DNA of 64,000 bases from CAVYUC01 sp963771595 (GCA_963771595.1 CAVYUC010000006.1:245535-309534); one strand, 5' to 3'. Positions 1-10,950 are shown, numbered from the stretch's first letter. Notes: generated by a model from the sequence alone, not told the origin. A program made the numbers and translations.

Positions 1-546
1 AAAAAAAATTACGAATTATATAATCAACTCCTGAAAGAAAGAAAATCGATATTTAACGAGGTGATTTCAATTCAGGAAACTGGAAATAATAAGCATGTAT
101 TGGAAGAAGTTATTGATTTAAAACATTCCAGTTATAATGGAAATACTTGTCTGATAGTAAATGTTAAAATCAATAAATCTAATTTTTATCAATTCAAATT
201 AAGATGCAAAGATGTATTTCCAATGCCATTTTTCAGATTTGACAGTGACGGAGATACCCACCGAAATTATATTGATGGACTTTCTGCCGATGAACAACAA
301 ATAACAACTCCGCATTTTCATTACTACAACAAGGAAGGTGTTAATATTGCATATAAAACGAAACCTTTAATGGATGATGTTCAAAAAAAGGCATTGGAAG
401 ATATTACACTTTGCCTTCAGCATTTTTTTCAGGAATCAAATATCACTTCCGATATTAATGATACAATTGAAGTAAAAATTCAGCCGGAGCAATTTCCATT
501 CGATACGATAAATCCTAACCCACACGCTAATACAATTTTCCCATGA
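1..546 (+). CDS. Hypothetical protein, 5' end outside window (DUF6978-like?)
   Basis: The reading frame is open from base 1 to the stop at 546, so the gene enters from outside the window. A GTG at 61 is the first start-like codon inside it, but codons upstream are also open and look coding. The visible part is a soluble protein with no signal peptide or membrane segment. It has a His- and Tyr-rich middle (PHFHYYNKEG) and an acidic C-terminal part. The stop overlaps the ATG of the next gene by 4 bases, so the two are probably translationally coupled. I do not recognise it with certainty. DUF6978 is a weak guess from the PHFHYYN stretch and its DUF1828-like neighbour. Confidence 0.6.
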   Translation, partial: KKNYELYNQLLKERKSIFNEVISIQETGNNKHVLEEVIDLKHSSYNGNTCLIVNVKINKSNFYQFKLRCKDVFPMPFFRFDSDGDTHRNYIDGLSADEQQITTPHFHYYNKEGVNIAYKTKPLMDDVQKKALEDITLCLQHFFQESNITSDINDTIEVKIQPEQFPFDTINPNPHANTIFP

Positions 547-1370
547 AAGAATTGAAGGACATATTCACTAATGTAAAAAAATCTTTTAGCTCTTTATGGC
601 ATTTCAAAGAAAGAGGTAATGCAATCGAAGTTATAACTCCATATGCTACTACTTCAGCCAAGTTCATTTCAGTTTTTATATCAAAGCAAAATGATGATTT
701 TATAGTTTCAGATGGCGGATGGATTGATGGACAAATATATGATTGTATATTAGACCTCGATGATGAATGCTTTCAAAAAATACATGAACATTATATTGAT
801 AGTTTTGAAATCAGTCAGGTAAGTGGGCTGGACGATAATATTATCTATTACAAAAAAACAAATTCGGAAAAAGCTGTAAGCTCGTTAATCTTAGATTTAT
901 CAACTTTTATTTCAAACTTGGTAAGTCTGGCTCAAATTCAATTTTCTGATAAAGAAGAAAAACAAAGTGTTAAAAGGTTCAGAAAAAGAGCAAATGAATA
1001 TTTGAGAACCTTCATTGACAAAAAAAATCTTGATACATCAGGATATTTTGGTGACGAAAAAAGTATAAAATGCGATGCCTTTGTCCGAACACCTAATTCC
1101 AGGTTAATACTCCTGAATTATATAACCGGTAGTACCAATTCACATTTTACAACTAGTATCACAAAGGCAAATTTCATGTTTGAAATGGCGGACAAGTCCA
1201 AATATAAAAGTTACATCAAGCGTAAAATATCAGTCATCGATACATCGAGCAACGGATATAATCCGAATAAATTTGCAGGATTTTTAGCGCATCTTCATGA
1301 AAACACAAATTCCATTGAAGTAAAATGGTCTGAAAAAAGCATTTTAAAAGAATTAATCTCAGCCAATTAA
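543..1370 (+). CDS. DUF1828-like hypothetical protein
   Basis: A 275-aa soluble protein. The N-terminal third has the pattern TPYATTSAKFISVFI then FIVSDGGWIDGQ, which fits DUF1828 (a TP box, then an SDGG/TDDG box). The rest is helical and basic, without motifs I can name. The ATG sits inside the stop of the preceding gene (ATGA overlap), and the methyltransferase gene begins 11 bases after its stop. It therefore looks like part of one transcript with the defence-type genes downstream. The family function is unknown. The domain assignment is by eye and moderate. Confidence 0.6.
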   Translation: MKELKDIFTNVKKSFSSLWHFKERGNAIEVITPYATTSAKFISVFISKQNDDFIVSDGGWIDGQIYDCILDLDDECFQKIHEHYIDSFEISQVSGLDDNIIYYKKTNSEKAVSSLILDLSTFISNLVSLAQIQFSDKEEKQSVKRFRKRANEYLRTFIDKKNLDTSGYFGDEKSIKCDAFVRTPNSRLILLNYITGSTNSHFTTSITKANFMFEMADKSKYKSYIKRKISVIDTSSNGYNPNKFAGFLAHLHENTNSIEVKWSEKSILKELISAN

Positions 1371-1381
1371 ATCAGCACCGA

Positions 1382-4123
1382 ATGAACATCACTCAAATTG
1401 AAGAAAACCTGCAACAACTCGTTATATCGTATTCCAAACAGGAATTTATTTACGATTTTTTATTGGCTTACGGATTACCTAAAGCAACCATTTCGCGCCT
1501 GAAAAAAGGCAATCTGAACCTATCCAAAGTTGACGGTGAAGTTTCACTAAAAAAGAAAATCATTTACAAACCGGTTGCTTCCGAAAACCTGCAACCAGTT
1601 TTGGATGCACTCACCGAAACCGTTAAACATGACCAGCGTTTTGTGCTGGTTACCGATTTTAACGACATTATTGCACTGGACACAAAAACACAGGAAAAAC
1701 TCGATATTGATTTTGCAGAATTACCAAGGCATTTCGATTTTTTCCTGCCACTGGCCGGAATTGAAAAAACACAGCACCGCGACGAAAATGTGGCCGATGT
1801 GAAAGCAGCCGAAAAAATGGCAAAGCTGTTCGACACCATCAAAAAAGACAACCCCGACAATTCTCCTGAATTTATCCACAGCCTCAATGTTTTTCTTTCG
1901 CGATTGTTGTTCTGCTATTTTGCCGAAGACACCGAAATTTTCAAAGAAAACCAGTTTACCAATGCCCTTGCCTCACACTCCATAATGAGCGGCGGCGATT
2001 TAAAATACTGGTTCAACGACTTTTTCAACGTACTCAACACCCCCGAAAACAAACGCAGCAAAAGTTTACCGGCCTATTTAACCGGGTTTCCTTATGTAAA
2101 CGGCGGGTTGTTTATGCACGAACTTAAATCCCCCAGGTTTTCACGCCGGTCGAGGCAAGCCATTATCGACAGTGGGAAACATGAGCTGGGCTGATATTAA
2201 CCCCGATATTTTTGGCTCCATGTTTCAGGCGGTTATTGGCGACGACCAGCGGGGCAACCTCGGCCAGCACTACACTTCAGTGCCCAACATCATGAAGGTT
2301 ATAAAACCGCTGTTTCTCGATGAACTTTACGAAACCTTTGAGAAATATAAAAACGAACCCCGGAAATTACAGGAATTGCTCATCCGCCTTTCGCGCATCA
2401 AAATATTCGACCCCGCCTGTGGTTCAGGCAATTTCCTGATTATTGCCTACAAAGAGCTGCGCATCCTCGAAATGAAAATTATAAGGCGACTGCTCGAATT
2501 ACAAAAAATTGCCAATTCGTTCAGGGGAAATAACGAACAGTTGGAACTCATTCCGAAATCGCAGTTATCGTTTGCTGCTTCATACAACGTGCAGTTGTTT
2601 TCGCACATCAGTTTATCGCAGTTTTACGGCATCGAGATTGACGATTTTGCCCACGAGGTAGCCACCCTGGCATTATGGCTGGCCGAGCACCAGATGAACA
2701 AGGAGTTTTACAAGGAATTTGGCCGCGCCAACCCTACCTTGCCGCTGAAAGAAGCCGGGAAATATTACACATGGAAATGCCTGCCGGCTCAACTGGGAAG
2801 AAGTGTGCCCCAAAAAAGAAGAAGATGAAATTTATGTGTTGGGAAATCCACCGTATTTAGGAGCAAGATTACAAAGTACATCCCAAAAAGCAGATGTTTT
2901 TCATGTATTCAATGACGAAAGGGAGCCAATAATTTAGATTATATTGCTTGTTGGTTTAAAAAAGCAACGGAATACATTTATGGCATAAATGCTAAATATG
3001 CATTTGTAACAACTAATTCAATTTCGCAAGGCTCTCAAGTAGCGATACTTTGGCCTACAATTATTCAAAAAACTGAAATTTATTTTGCTTATCGCCCATT
3101 TAAATGGGGAAATAGCGCAAAAAATAAAGCTGGAGTTACCGTAGTTATTATTGGACTAAGGAATTACTGTAATGAGACAAAATTGCTGTTTTATGATTCC
3201 TTATCACATAAAGTAAATAATATTTCACCCTATTTAGTTGATTCAAAAAATCTTATTGTTACAGGAAGAAAGACCGCATTATCAAATTTACCCAAGATGT
3301 CATTTGGAAGTATGCCAAATGATGGTGGAAACTTTTTATTTTCAGAAAATGAGTTTAAGGATTTATTTTTATCAGAAAAAAAATATATTAAGCCTGCATT
3401 GAGCGCAAAAGAATTTTTAAACGAGGAAAAAAGATATTGTATTTGGATAGAAAATCCTTCTCAAATTGATAAAAATGACTATTTCCTTATTAAAAGAATA
3501 AATAAAGTAAAGAAATATAGACTAGAAAGTAAAAGAAATGCGACAAGAAAACTAGCAGATTTTCCCTACCGATTTGGGAAGTAAGACATCAAAACACAAG
3601 TTTTATTTTACTCCCAAGACACTCATCAGAAAGGCGTAAATATATTCCATTAGGTTTCTTTGATAAAAACAACATTGCACTTGATTCTTCTCTTGCGGTA
3701 TACAATGCAAATCCATTTCATTTTGGAATACTTACTTCAAGAATTCATATGGTATGGATTAATGCTGTTTCTGGGAGGTTAGAATCTCGATTTAAGATAT
3801 TCGACAGAATTATCCTATAATACTTTCCCATTTCCGAACATTTCCGAACAACGCAAAAATGAAATTACTCAATGTACCTATAGGATATTCGAAGAACGAG
3901 CCAAACATTCGGAAAAAACATTAGCTCAAAAATACGACCCCGATAAAATGCCAGATGGTTTACGTGAAGCCCACCGCCTGAACGATTTGGCCGTGGAACG
4001 TTGCTACCGCAGCAACCCTTCGAAACCGACGAAGAACGCCTGGAATACCTGTTTAAATTGTACGAGCGGATGATTGCGGAGGAAAAAGAAACACTAAAAA
4101 GTAATAGCAAATTATTAAGTTAG
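1382..4123 (+). pseudogene. MmeI-family (type IIL-like) DNA adenine methyltransferase, six frameshifts
   Basis: The protein would be about 910 aa: an N-terminal helical domain, the SAM site DPACGSGNFL (2409-2438), the catalytic NPPY of N6-adenine methylases (inside GNPPYLG, 2842-2862), then a target-recognition and C-terminal region ending in EKETLKSNSK. The frame is broken by single-base changes near 2174 (extra G), 2759 (extra A), 2920 (missing A), 3583 (missing G), 3795 (extra A) and 4013 (missing A). Undoing these gives a continuous family-like protein. The N-terminus lacks a clear D-ExK nuclease motif as seen in MmeI, so this may be a modification-only enzyme (inference). The next gene starts 4 bases after its stop. 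Confidence 0.85.
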
Positions 4124-4127
4124 CATC

Positions 4128-5796
4128 ATGATTAATTTGGTGAACAAATTATTGGCATCCAATACCGAAACGGAAGTTTTGGAATTTAAAAAAGCTGAAA
4201 GACAGTTTGACAAAGACAAACTGGGAAAATACTTTTCTGCCTTGAGCAACGAGGCCAACTTAAATAATATGCATAGTGCTTATGTACTTTTTGGCGTTAA
4301 TAATGATAAAACCATTACCGGAACTAAAATTTCCGATATCCAACTTAATGAATACAAACAGGAAATTGCCAATAATACATCACCATCGCTTAATTTCAGA
4401 AATGTAGAAAGAATTACGACAGATAACGGTAACGTGATTTTACTTGAAATTCCGGCTGCGCCCCAGGGAATGCCTGTATCCTGGAAAAATCATTATTATG
4501 CGCGAAATGGCGAAAGCTTGTCGGGTTTGTCCATAGAAAAAATTGAACGCATCCGAAACCAACAAAAAGAAGATGATTGGAGCAGAGTAATAATCAACGA
4601 AGCCACAATTGATGATTTAGACACAGAGGCCATGCAAATTGCACGGGAACAATACGCGGAAAAAAATCCTTCAAAGAAAAAGGATATTTCGTTATGGGAT
4701 GACAAAACATTTTTGAATAAAGCCAAACTTTCCATTAAGGGAAAAATTACCCGTGCAGCTATTTTGTTATTGGGAAAACCAGAGACTGACCACTATTTGA
4801 GTCCGGGAACTTCAAAAATAACATGGATATTGCGCGACCGCGATGACATTGAAAAGGATTATCAGCACTTTTTTTGTCCCCTGGTTCTTGAAGTAAACAA
4901 AGTGCATGCAAAAATACGAAACTTAAAATATCGTTATTTACAGGAGGGGTCACTATTTCCCGATGAAGTTGACCAATTTGACGCTTTTACAATCCGCGAA
5001 GCTCTGAATAATTGTATTGCGCATCAGGATTACAGGTTGGGAGGTAAAATTAATGTTGTGGAACGCGAAGATGGTATTTTGAATTTTACCAACATGGGCA
5101 ATTTTATTCCCGGCACTGTTGAAAATGTAATAACTGCTGACTCCCCTGAAGAACTGTATCGAAATCCTTTTTTAGCAAATGCTATGGTTAATCTTAATAT
5201 GATTGACACTACTGGCAGCGGCATAAAAAAGATGTTTGTAATTCAAAAAAATAAATTCTTCCCGTTACCTGAATATAATCTGTCAAACAATAAAGTTTCT
5301 GTAAGCATTACAGGTAAGGTGCTGGATGTCAACTATGCCCGAAAACTTGCATCAATGCCGGACTTAAGTTTATCATGAAATTATTTTGTTGGACAAAGTT
5401 CAAAAACAAAAGAAATTTAGTCCGATCAGAAATTAAGATGAGTTGAAGATAAAAGGATTAATTGAAGGACGAAAACCGAATTTTCATATTTCTGCCAGGG
5501 TAGCTAACGTAACTGGTGAAAAGGCAAAATACATCAGACAAAGAGGCTTTAAAGACAACCATTACAAAACTCTGATAATTGAGTTCATCACCAAATATGG
5601 AAAAGCAACAAAAAAAGATATTGATAATTTGATTATTGATATTTTACCCGATGTATTAGATAACAACCAGAAAAAGAATAAAGTAAGGAACATTGTTTAC
5701 GCAATGTCGAAAAGAGAAAAAACAATTATCAACCACGGAACACACCGTTCTCCGGAATGGGTATTAAGTACATCTAATAACGAAAAAAAACATTGA
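4128..5796 (+). pseudogene. AlbA_2 (Schlafen-type) / GHKL ATP-binding protein, frameshifted near 3' end
   Basis: Residues 1-150 are an AlbA_2 putative nucleic-acid-binding domain (TEVLEFKKAE, then AYVLFGVNND, then YYARNGES). Residues about 270-370 are a HATPase_c_4 domain with the helix REALNNCIAHQDY and the glycine box DTTGSGIKKMF. The frame stops at 5378, but the +1 frame continues with EIILLDKVQKQKK and then, after an in-frame TAA at 5434, with a winged-helix-like tail to 5796. An extra T near 5375 plus compensating changes around 5425-5436 would restore one protein of about 555 aa. It sits 4 bases after the methyltransferase, so it probably belongs to the same operon. Such proteins often occur in defence islands, and their exact role is not known. 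Confidence 0.75.
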
Positions 5797-5797
5797 C

Positions 5798-5819
5798 TTT
5801 AGATAAACTTTAGATAAAC
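5798..5819 (+). repeat. Tandem 11-bp repeat before the helicase gene
   Basis: TTTAGATAAAC occurs twice back to back, just after the ATPase gene and inside the 142-base AT-rich gap before the helicase. Its role is unknown. It could be an operator or a chance AT-rich duplication. Confidence 0.7.
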
Positions 5820-5938
5820 TAATGATGAAAAATAAATTAAGTAAATACTTAACAAACAAACTAATCAAAACATTATGCATTATCTAATCACGTACTGATT
5901 AAATTTGTTTAGTTAAAATTTACGATAAAAAATATATT

Positions 5939-7861
5939 ATGCCCGACATCGTTAATGTAACGTACAACCAAACCGGCCAAAGCACCCAAACCAATGAAAT
6001 GGGTATGCGCGAAATGCAGGCCCGCGCTTATGAATCACGCGATGCACAATACCTGCTCATAAAAGCTCCGCCGGCATCAGGTAAATCAAGGGCATTAATG
6101 TTCCTGGCACTCGATAAATTAAAAAACCAGGGCATTCGTAAAGTAATTGTAGCCGTACCTGAACGGGCTATCGGCAGCTCATTTGCACCAACCCAATTAA
6201 AAAAGCATGGTTTTTTTGCCGACTGGCAACCCAGCGACCAATACAATTTATGACCCCCGGTAGTGAAACCAGTAAAAGCAAAGTGGAGGCTTCCATAATT
6301 TCATGGCAAATCATGAACAAATTCTGATTTGCACCCATGCAACATTACGTTTTGCCTGCAAAGAGCTGGACGATGAACTGTTTAACGACACATTACTTGC
6401 CATTGACGAATTTCACCATGTTTCAGCAGACATTGGCAGTCAGTTGGGAGAGTTATTGCGTTCCATAATGAAAAATTCCACCGCCCACATAGTCGCCATG
6501 ACAGGTTCCTATTTTCGTGGCGACAGTGTGCCTATTTTACTGCCTGAAGATGAGGCCAACTTTACCAAAGTAAAATACAATTACTACGAACAGCTAAACG
6601 GTTACACCTACTTAAAATCTCTTGGCATTGGTTACCATTTTTACCAGGGGCGATATACCGATGCAATTTTGAAATTTTAAAAACGGATAAAAAAACGATT
6701 CTGCATATTCCGAATGTCAATTCAGGCGAATCAACAAAAGACAAACAAAACGAAGTAAATTTTATCCTTGATGCTATTGGTAATGTGCAAAAACAAGATT
6801 CAGAAACCGGATTAATTTTCCTCAAACGGCACACCGATGGCAAAATATTAAAAGTGGCCGATTTGGTAGAAGACAATCAACGGGAAAGGGATAAGATTGT
6901 CAACTATCTGCGCAATATGAAAAAGGCTGATGACATGGATTTAATTATTGCACTGGGAATGGCAAAAGAAGGATTTGACTGGCCATTCTGCGAACATGCA
7001 TTAACCGTTGGTTACAGGGGGTCGTTAACCGAAATCATTCAGATAATTGGCCGTGCTACACGCGACAGCGAAAATAAAACACACGCACAATTCACCAACC
7101 TCATTGCCCAGCCAGATGCCGCGGAAGATGCCGTAAAATTTTCGGTAAATAATATGCTGAAGGCAATTACAGCTTCATTACTAATGGAACAGGTATTAAC
7201 GCCAAACTGGAATTTTAAAACCAAATTATCGGAAGATGATACTGCAAAGCCCGGTGAGGTAAAAATCAGGGGATTTAAAGAACCCAGTTCAAAACGGGTA
7301 AAAGACATTATTGAATCTGACCTTAACGACTTAAAAGCTACCATCCTGCAAAACGACGAAATGCAAAAAGCCATTCCTGGTAATATTGACCCGGAAGTAA
7401 TAAACAAGGTTTTAATTCCTAAAATCATACAGGTAAAATATCCCGAACTTTCAAAAGATGAAGTGGAAGAAGTGCGGCAGCATGTGGTAGTCGATTCAGT
7501 GGTTAAAAAAGCCGAAATTCAGGAAAAAGGCGATAAGCGGTTTATAAAAATGGCTGGCGAATTTGTGAATATCGACGACCTGCACATTGATTTAATTGAT
7601 GCAGTGAATCCTTTCCAGAAAGCCTACGAAATATTATCCAAGTCGGTAACACCAAACGTATTAAAAGTCATTCAGGAAACAATCGATGCCTCCAAAATAA
7701 AAATATCGGAAGAAGAACTGTTAATCCTGTTTCCCAAAATCAAAAAATTTATCAAAGAAAACAACAGAAAACCAAATATAAATTCATTCGACCCGCTGGA
7801 AAAAAGAATGGCCGAAGCAGTTATTTATATCAACAACTTAAAGCGGAAACGCAATGGTTGA
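5939..7861 (+). pseudogene. Superfamily 2 DEAD/DEAH-type helicase, three frameshifts
   Basis: Restored, this is a helicase of about 640 aa. Motif I is APPASGKSRA (about residues 43-52), motif II is the DEFH variant (AIDEFHHV), motif III-like is AMTGSYFRGD, and the C-terminal lobe has GMAKEGFDWPF and motif VI QIIGRATRD. The C-terminus ends with a small helical unit containing FIKENNRKP. Frames change 2 to 1 to 0 to 2 at about 6253, 6292 and 6670. Each is explained by one lost base, two of them in T runs. The stop overlaps the next ATG by 8 bases, so the helicase and nuclease genes are coupled. Helicase plus nuclease next to a methylase and an ATPase suggests restriction-type defence (inference). 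Confidence 0.82.
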
Positions 7862-9120
7862 AAAGAAAAAATACGATTCGCTCGATGAAATTTTCAACGA
7901 TGAGGAGTTTCATTTAATCGACGACGGCAAAAAAAATAAAGGTTCCGAAGCCAAAACAGAGGAGGAACGTTTAATCGATTCTTTTCTTGACATCAATAAC
8001 TTCATTGAAGAAAACAACCGGAGTCCTCAATTTAGTCAGGAAAACTTTTTTGAAAGCCAGCTTTATTTTACATTGAAGGGAATGCAGGATAATCCTGAAA
8101 AAATCAAAATCCTGAAACCGTTCGATAAATTTAACCTGCTGCCTGACACTGACACGAATGAGGTACAGGAAGAAAAATCAGTTTACAAAAAAAATAAAAA
8201 AGAAAAGGAAGTTTCCTCCATAGATGATATTTTAAGTGACGAAGAAATTGAACTTCTGGATGACGATACTGCCGGGCTTTTTGAATTTAAACATACCCCG
8301 AAAGATTACGACCGGGCCAGTGCTGATTTTGTAGCCCGAAGAAAACCATGCAAGGATTTCGAACAGTACAAACCTGTTTTTGCCGCCATTCAAAAAGAAC
8401 TGGCCGCCGGAAAAAGAAAACTTGTTCCGTTTAAAGAAGACAATTTACGTGAAGGCGAATTTTATGTGCACAACGGTATTTTATTTTATGTTGGAATCGG
8501 TAAATTTTACCAGGGAAGAAAAGTATTTCCCTGATGGTTCCCGCTCCAGAAAAGATGGCCGCACACGTTGTATTTTTGAAAATGGAACTGAATCCAATAT
8601 GTTGTACCGTTCGGTAGCCAAAGCACTTTATTCCAATGGTCAGGCAGTAACCCAAAATATTGACAGAACAAATCAGGAATTTCTGGAAAAATTTGGTTCA
8701 GTAACCGACGAAGATAAAGAAGCCGGTTACATTTATGTATTAAAATCAAAAAGCAAAGACAGTCGGATTACATCAATTCAGAATCTGTATAAAATAGGTT
8801 ACTCCAAAACAGATATTACCGAGCGAATTAAAAACGCTGAAAAAGAACCAACCTATTTAATGGCCCCGGTGGAATATATCGCCGGTTGGCAATGTTACAA
8901 TCTAAATCCGCAGAAATTCGAGCAACTCATTCACAATTTTTTCGGCAAAGCCTGCCTCGAAATTGATGTATTCGACGAAAAAGGAAAACGCCACACCCCG
9001 CGTGAATGGTTTATTGCGCCGCTGAATATAATAGAACAGGCAATTACTTTAATTATTAGCGGGGAGATTGTCAAATACAGGTATGATGCAGAAAATGAAG
9101 TGATAATAACCAGGGAGTAA
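7854..9120 (+). pseudogene. GIY-YIG nuclease family protein (T5orf172 type), one frameshift
   Basis: After undoing one extra A near 8515 the protein is about 421 aa. The N-terminal half is acidic and contains two related segments, SLDEIFNDEEFHLIDD (residues 9-24) and SIDDILSDEEIELLDDD (about 122-138), plus an FIEENNRSP motif like the one ending the upstream helicase. The C-terminal domain reads GYIYVLKS, then NLYKIGYS, then ITERIKNAE, which fits a T5orf172/MUG113 GIY-YIG nuclease fold. It ends with TPREWFIAP. The start overlaps the helicase stop by 8 bases. It is the probable effector or processing nuclease of the cluster. That role is inferred from context. Confidence 0.8.
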
Positions 9121-9131
9121 AAATTGTAGAT

Positions 9132-10142
9132 ATGATAAAAGACCTTACAAATTCGGGAATTGAACGTCAAAATATTCTAAACAATAATTATGCATTACAG
9201 CGCATACAGGAATATGTTGGTTTGGAGGGAATGTTGTTTGAAGGAGAATACCGTTTCACCAAAGAAATGGTAACCGATTTTTTTCAAATTGATATTTCAA
9301 CGCTGAACAGGTATCTGGCAACTCATGAAGATGAACTGAAGCACAATGGATATATTTTAAGCCGGGGTAAACAACTGAAAGAGTTCAAATTGCAATTTGG
9401 TCATCTCATAAATAAGACGACCAAAACCACTGTATTGGGGTTATTTAATTTTCGGTCACTCTTAAACCTTGCAATGTTATTAAAAGAAAGCGGAAATGCC
9501 CAACTTCTTCGAAGCAAAATGCTCGATATTGTTCTGGAAACAATAAATGAACGAACTGGTGGTGGAACTAAATACATTAATCGGCGCGATGCAAACTATC
9601 TGCCTGCTGCAATTAAAGAAAGTAGTTACAGAAAAGAATTTACGGAAGCTTTAAGCAAATATGTGAAAATGGGCAATTACAAATATGCCCTCTATACAGA
9701 TAAAATCTATCAGTATGTTTTCAGGGAAAACGCCAAGGAGTATAAAAAAATCCTTAAACTCGCAAAAAATGACAATGCCCGTGACACTATGTATGCTGAA
9801 GTGCTAACAATTATAGCTTCATTTGAAACAGGTATTGCACACGAACTTAAGCGCAGAAGCGAGAATTTAGACAGGCAATTGTCACCTGCTGAAGTCGAAC
9901 AAATATTTAAGCTTTTTTCAGAACATCCTCTTCACCGTCCATATATTGAAGACGCCCGTATTAAAATGGCTTCGCGCGATATGCATTTCCGGGATGCTCT
10001 GCACCAAAAACTCGAAGAATACATTCATTCTGTTTCACCTGCCGATTTTGAAAAATTTCTCGGTGAACAAAGCGTAAATTTTGAGAAACAATTAAAAGAT
10101 GCCGCAGATATTTTGAAAAGGCTAAAACAAAGTGAAGAATGA
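9132..10142 (+). CDS. DNA-binding partner (antitoxin-like) of a Doc toxin
   Basis: A 336-aa soluble protein. Residues 40-80 read like a helix-turn-helix (RFTKEMVTDFFQIDISTLNRYL), similar to the N-terminal DNA-binding part of RhuM-like proteins. The remainder is helical, with a basic middle and a charged C-terminal coiled-coil-like end. It overlaps the downstream Doc/Fic gene by 4 bases (ATGA), the usual layout of a toxin-antitoxin pair. It is much longer than classical Phd antitoxins, so it may act through DNA binding as well as toxin neutralisation (inference). It lies 12 bases after the nuclease gene and is the first gene here with no indel. Confidence 0.6.
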   Translation: MIKDLTNSGIERQNILNNNYALQRIQEYVGLEGMLFEGEYRFTKEMVTDFFQIDISTLNRYLATHEDELKHNGYILSRGKQLKEFKLQFGHLINKTTKTTVLGLFNFRSLLNLAMLLKESGNAQLLRSKMLDIVLETINERTGGGTKYINRRDANYLPAAIKESSYRKEFTEALSKYVKMGNYKYALYTDKIYQYVFRENAKEYKKILKLAKNDNARDTMYAEVLTIIASFETGIAHELKRRSENLDRQLSPAEVEQIFKLFSEHPLHRPYIEDARIKMASRDMHFRDALHQKLEEYIHSVSPADFEKFLGEQSVNFEKQLKDAADILKRLKQSEE

Positions 10143-10600
10143 AGTATCTTTATTTTAGAAGCATCAATGACATTGTAGAAATACACCGAAAAACTGTTGA
10201 AGCAAGCGGCGGAGGCACTGTTGGCATTTTAAATCTTGATGCATTGGCTTGTGCCATTGAGCAAATACAAAATGATGATTATTACCCGGAATTTGAAGAC
10301 AAATTAACGCACTTATTTTGGGTAGCAAATAAAAGTCACTGTTTTCAAGATGGAAATAAACGAATTGCAATTTCAATTTGTGGAATGTTTTTACTGAAGA
10401 ATGGATTAATGAAAATTGTAGGTACATTCTTTCAACGGATGGAATCCATCAGTATTCATGTTGCCGCTGGAAATATTGAAAAAGAGTTGCTTCATGAAAT
10501 CATCACATCTATTCTTTATGAAGAAGACTACAGCGAGGAGCTAAAACTAAAATTAATAGAAGCTTTCTCAAGAAACATGGTTGATGATGACTCAATCTAA
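10139..10600 (+). CDS. doc: Death-on-curing (Doc) family Fic-domain toxin
   Basis: A 153-aa Fic-fold protein with the core motif HCFQDGNKR (H67, F69, D71, N73, R75), matching HxFx(D/E)GNxxR. The N-terminal YFRSINDIVEIHRKTVEASGG and the region around NLDALACAIEQIQ are typical of the Doc family. Doc enzymes modify proteins with nucleotide-derived groups; the phage P1 member phosphorylates EF-Tu. The DG in the motif is closer to AMPylating Fic proteins than to the xANKR of P1 Doc, so the chemistry should be left open. The 4-base overlap with the upstream 336-aa gene suggests a toxin-antitoxin operon. Confidence 0.8.
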   Translation: MKYLYFRSINDIVEIHRKTVEASGGGTVGILNLDALACAIEQIQNDDYYPEFEDKLTHLFWVANKSHCFQDGNKRIAISICGMFLLKNGLMKIVGTFFQRMESISIHVAAGNIEKELLHEIITSILYEEDYSEELKLKLIEAFSRNMVDDDSI

Positions 10601-10779
10601 AATTATAACAAATTAGTCGAAGCATATTAATATTTTAAAAATCAACAAACAATCTATTTATTTGTTTGGTTTTTAATTTCATAGGCCAATTATTGTTAAA
10701 ACAGAAATATTATATACTTTTGGCCTCGATTTTGTAAGTTTTTAAAAATATTTTAAATTTAAGCAAAAATCAATCTGCT

Positions 10780-10938
10780 ATGGCAATTGCAATTAAATCC
10801 ATACCAACATTAAAAGAAAAAGAAGCAAAAGCTTTCAATAAAAAAGCGGAAGCCACTTTTTCTCACCGGGCTACTGTTGATTTTAGCAAACAGGTTAAGT
10901 CTGCCAATGTTATTTTGCATAAAGCTAAACTGCGCTAA
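10780..10938 (+). CDS. 52-aa ORF upstream of GNAT gene (possible antitoxin)
   Basis: An ATG at 10780 opens 52 codons encoding a Lys/Ala-rich basic protein. It starts MAIAIKSIPTLKEKEAK and ends VILHKAKLR. It lies 12 bases before the start of a GNAT acetyltransferase gene, in the order and spacing of TacAT/AtaRT-type modules in which a small protein precedes a GNAT toxin. No clear ribbon-helix-helix pattern is visible, and Bacteroidota versions of such antitoxins are poorly known. Reality of the gene is supported by position, clean start and codon use, not by homology. Confidence 0.55.
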   Translation: MAIAIKSIPTLKEKEAKAFNKKAEATFSHRATVDFSKQVKSANVILHKAKLR

Positions 10939-10950
10939 AATTAATTACCC

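Noticed and set aside
1382..4123. DISARM or BREX system based on the methylase
   Set aside because: No drmA/drmB-like, PglZ-like or BrxC-like genes are present; the methylase is of the MmeI type.
5798..5819. Tandem 11-bp repeat as the start of a CRISPR array
   Set aside because: Only two adjacent copies without spacers. No CRISPR array was seen anywhere in the window.
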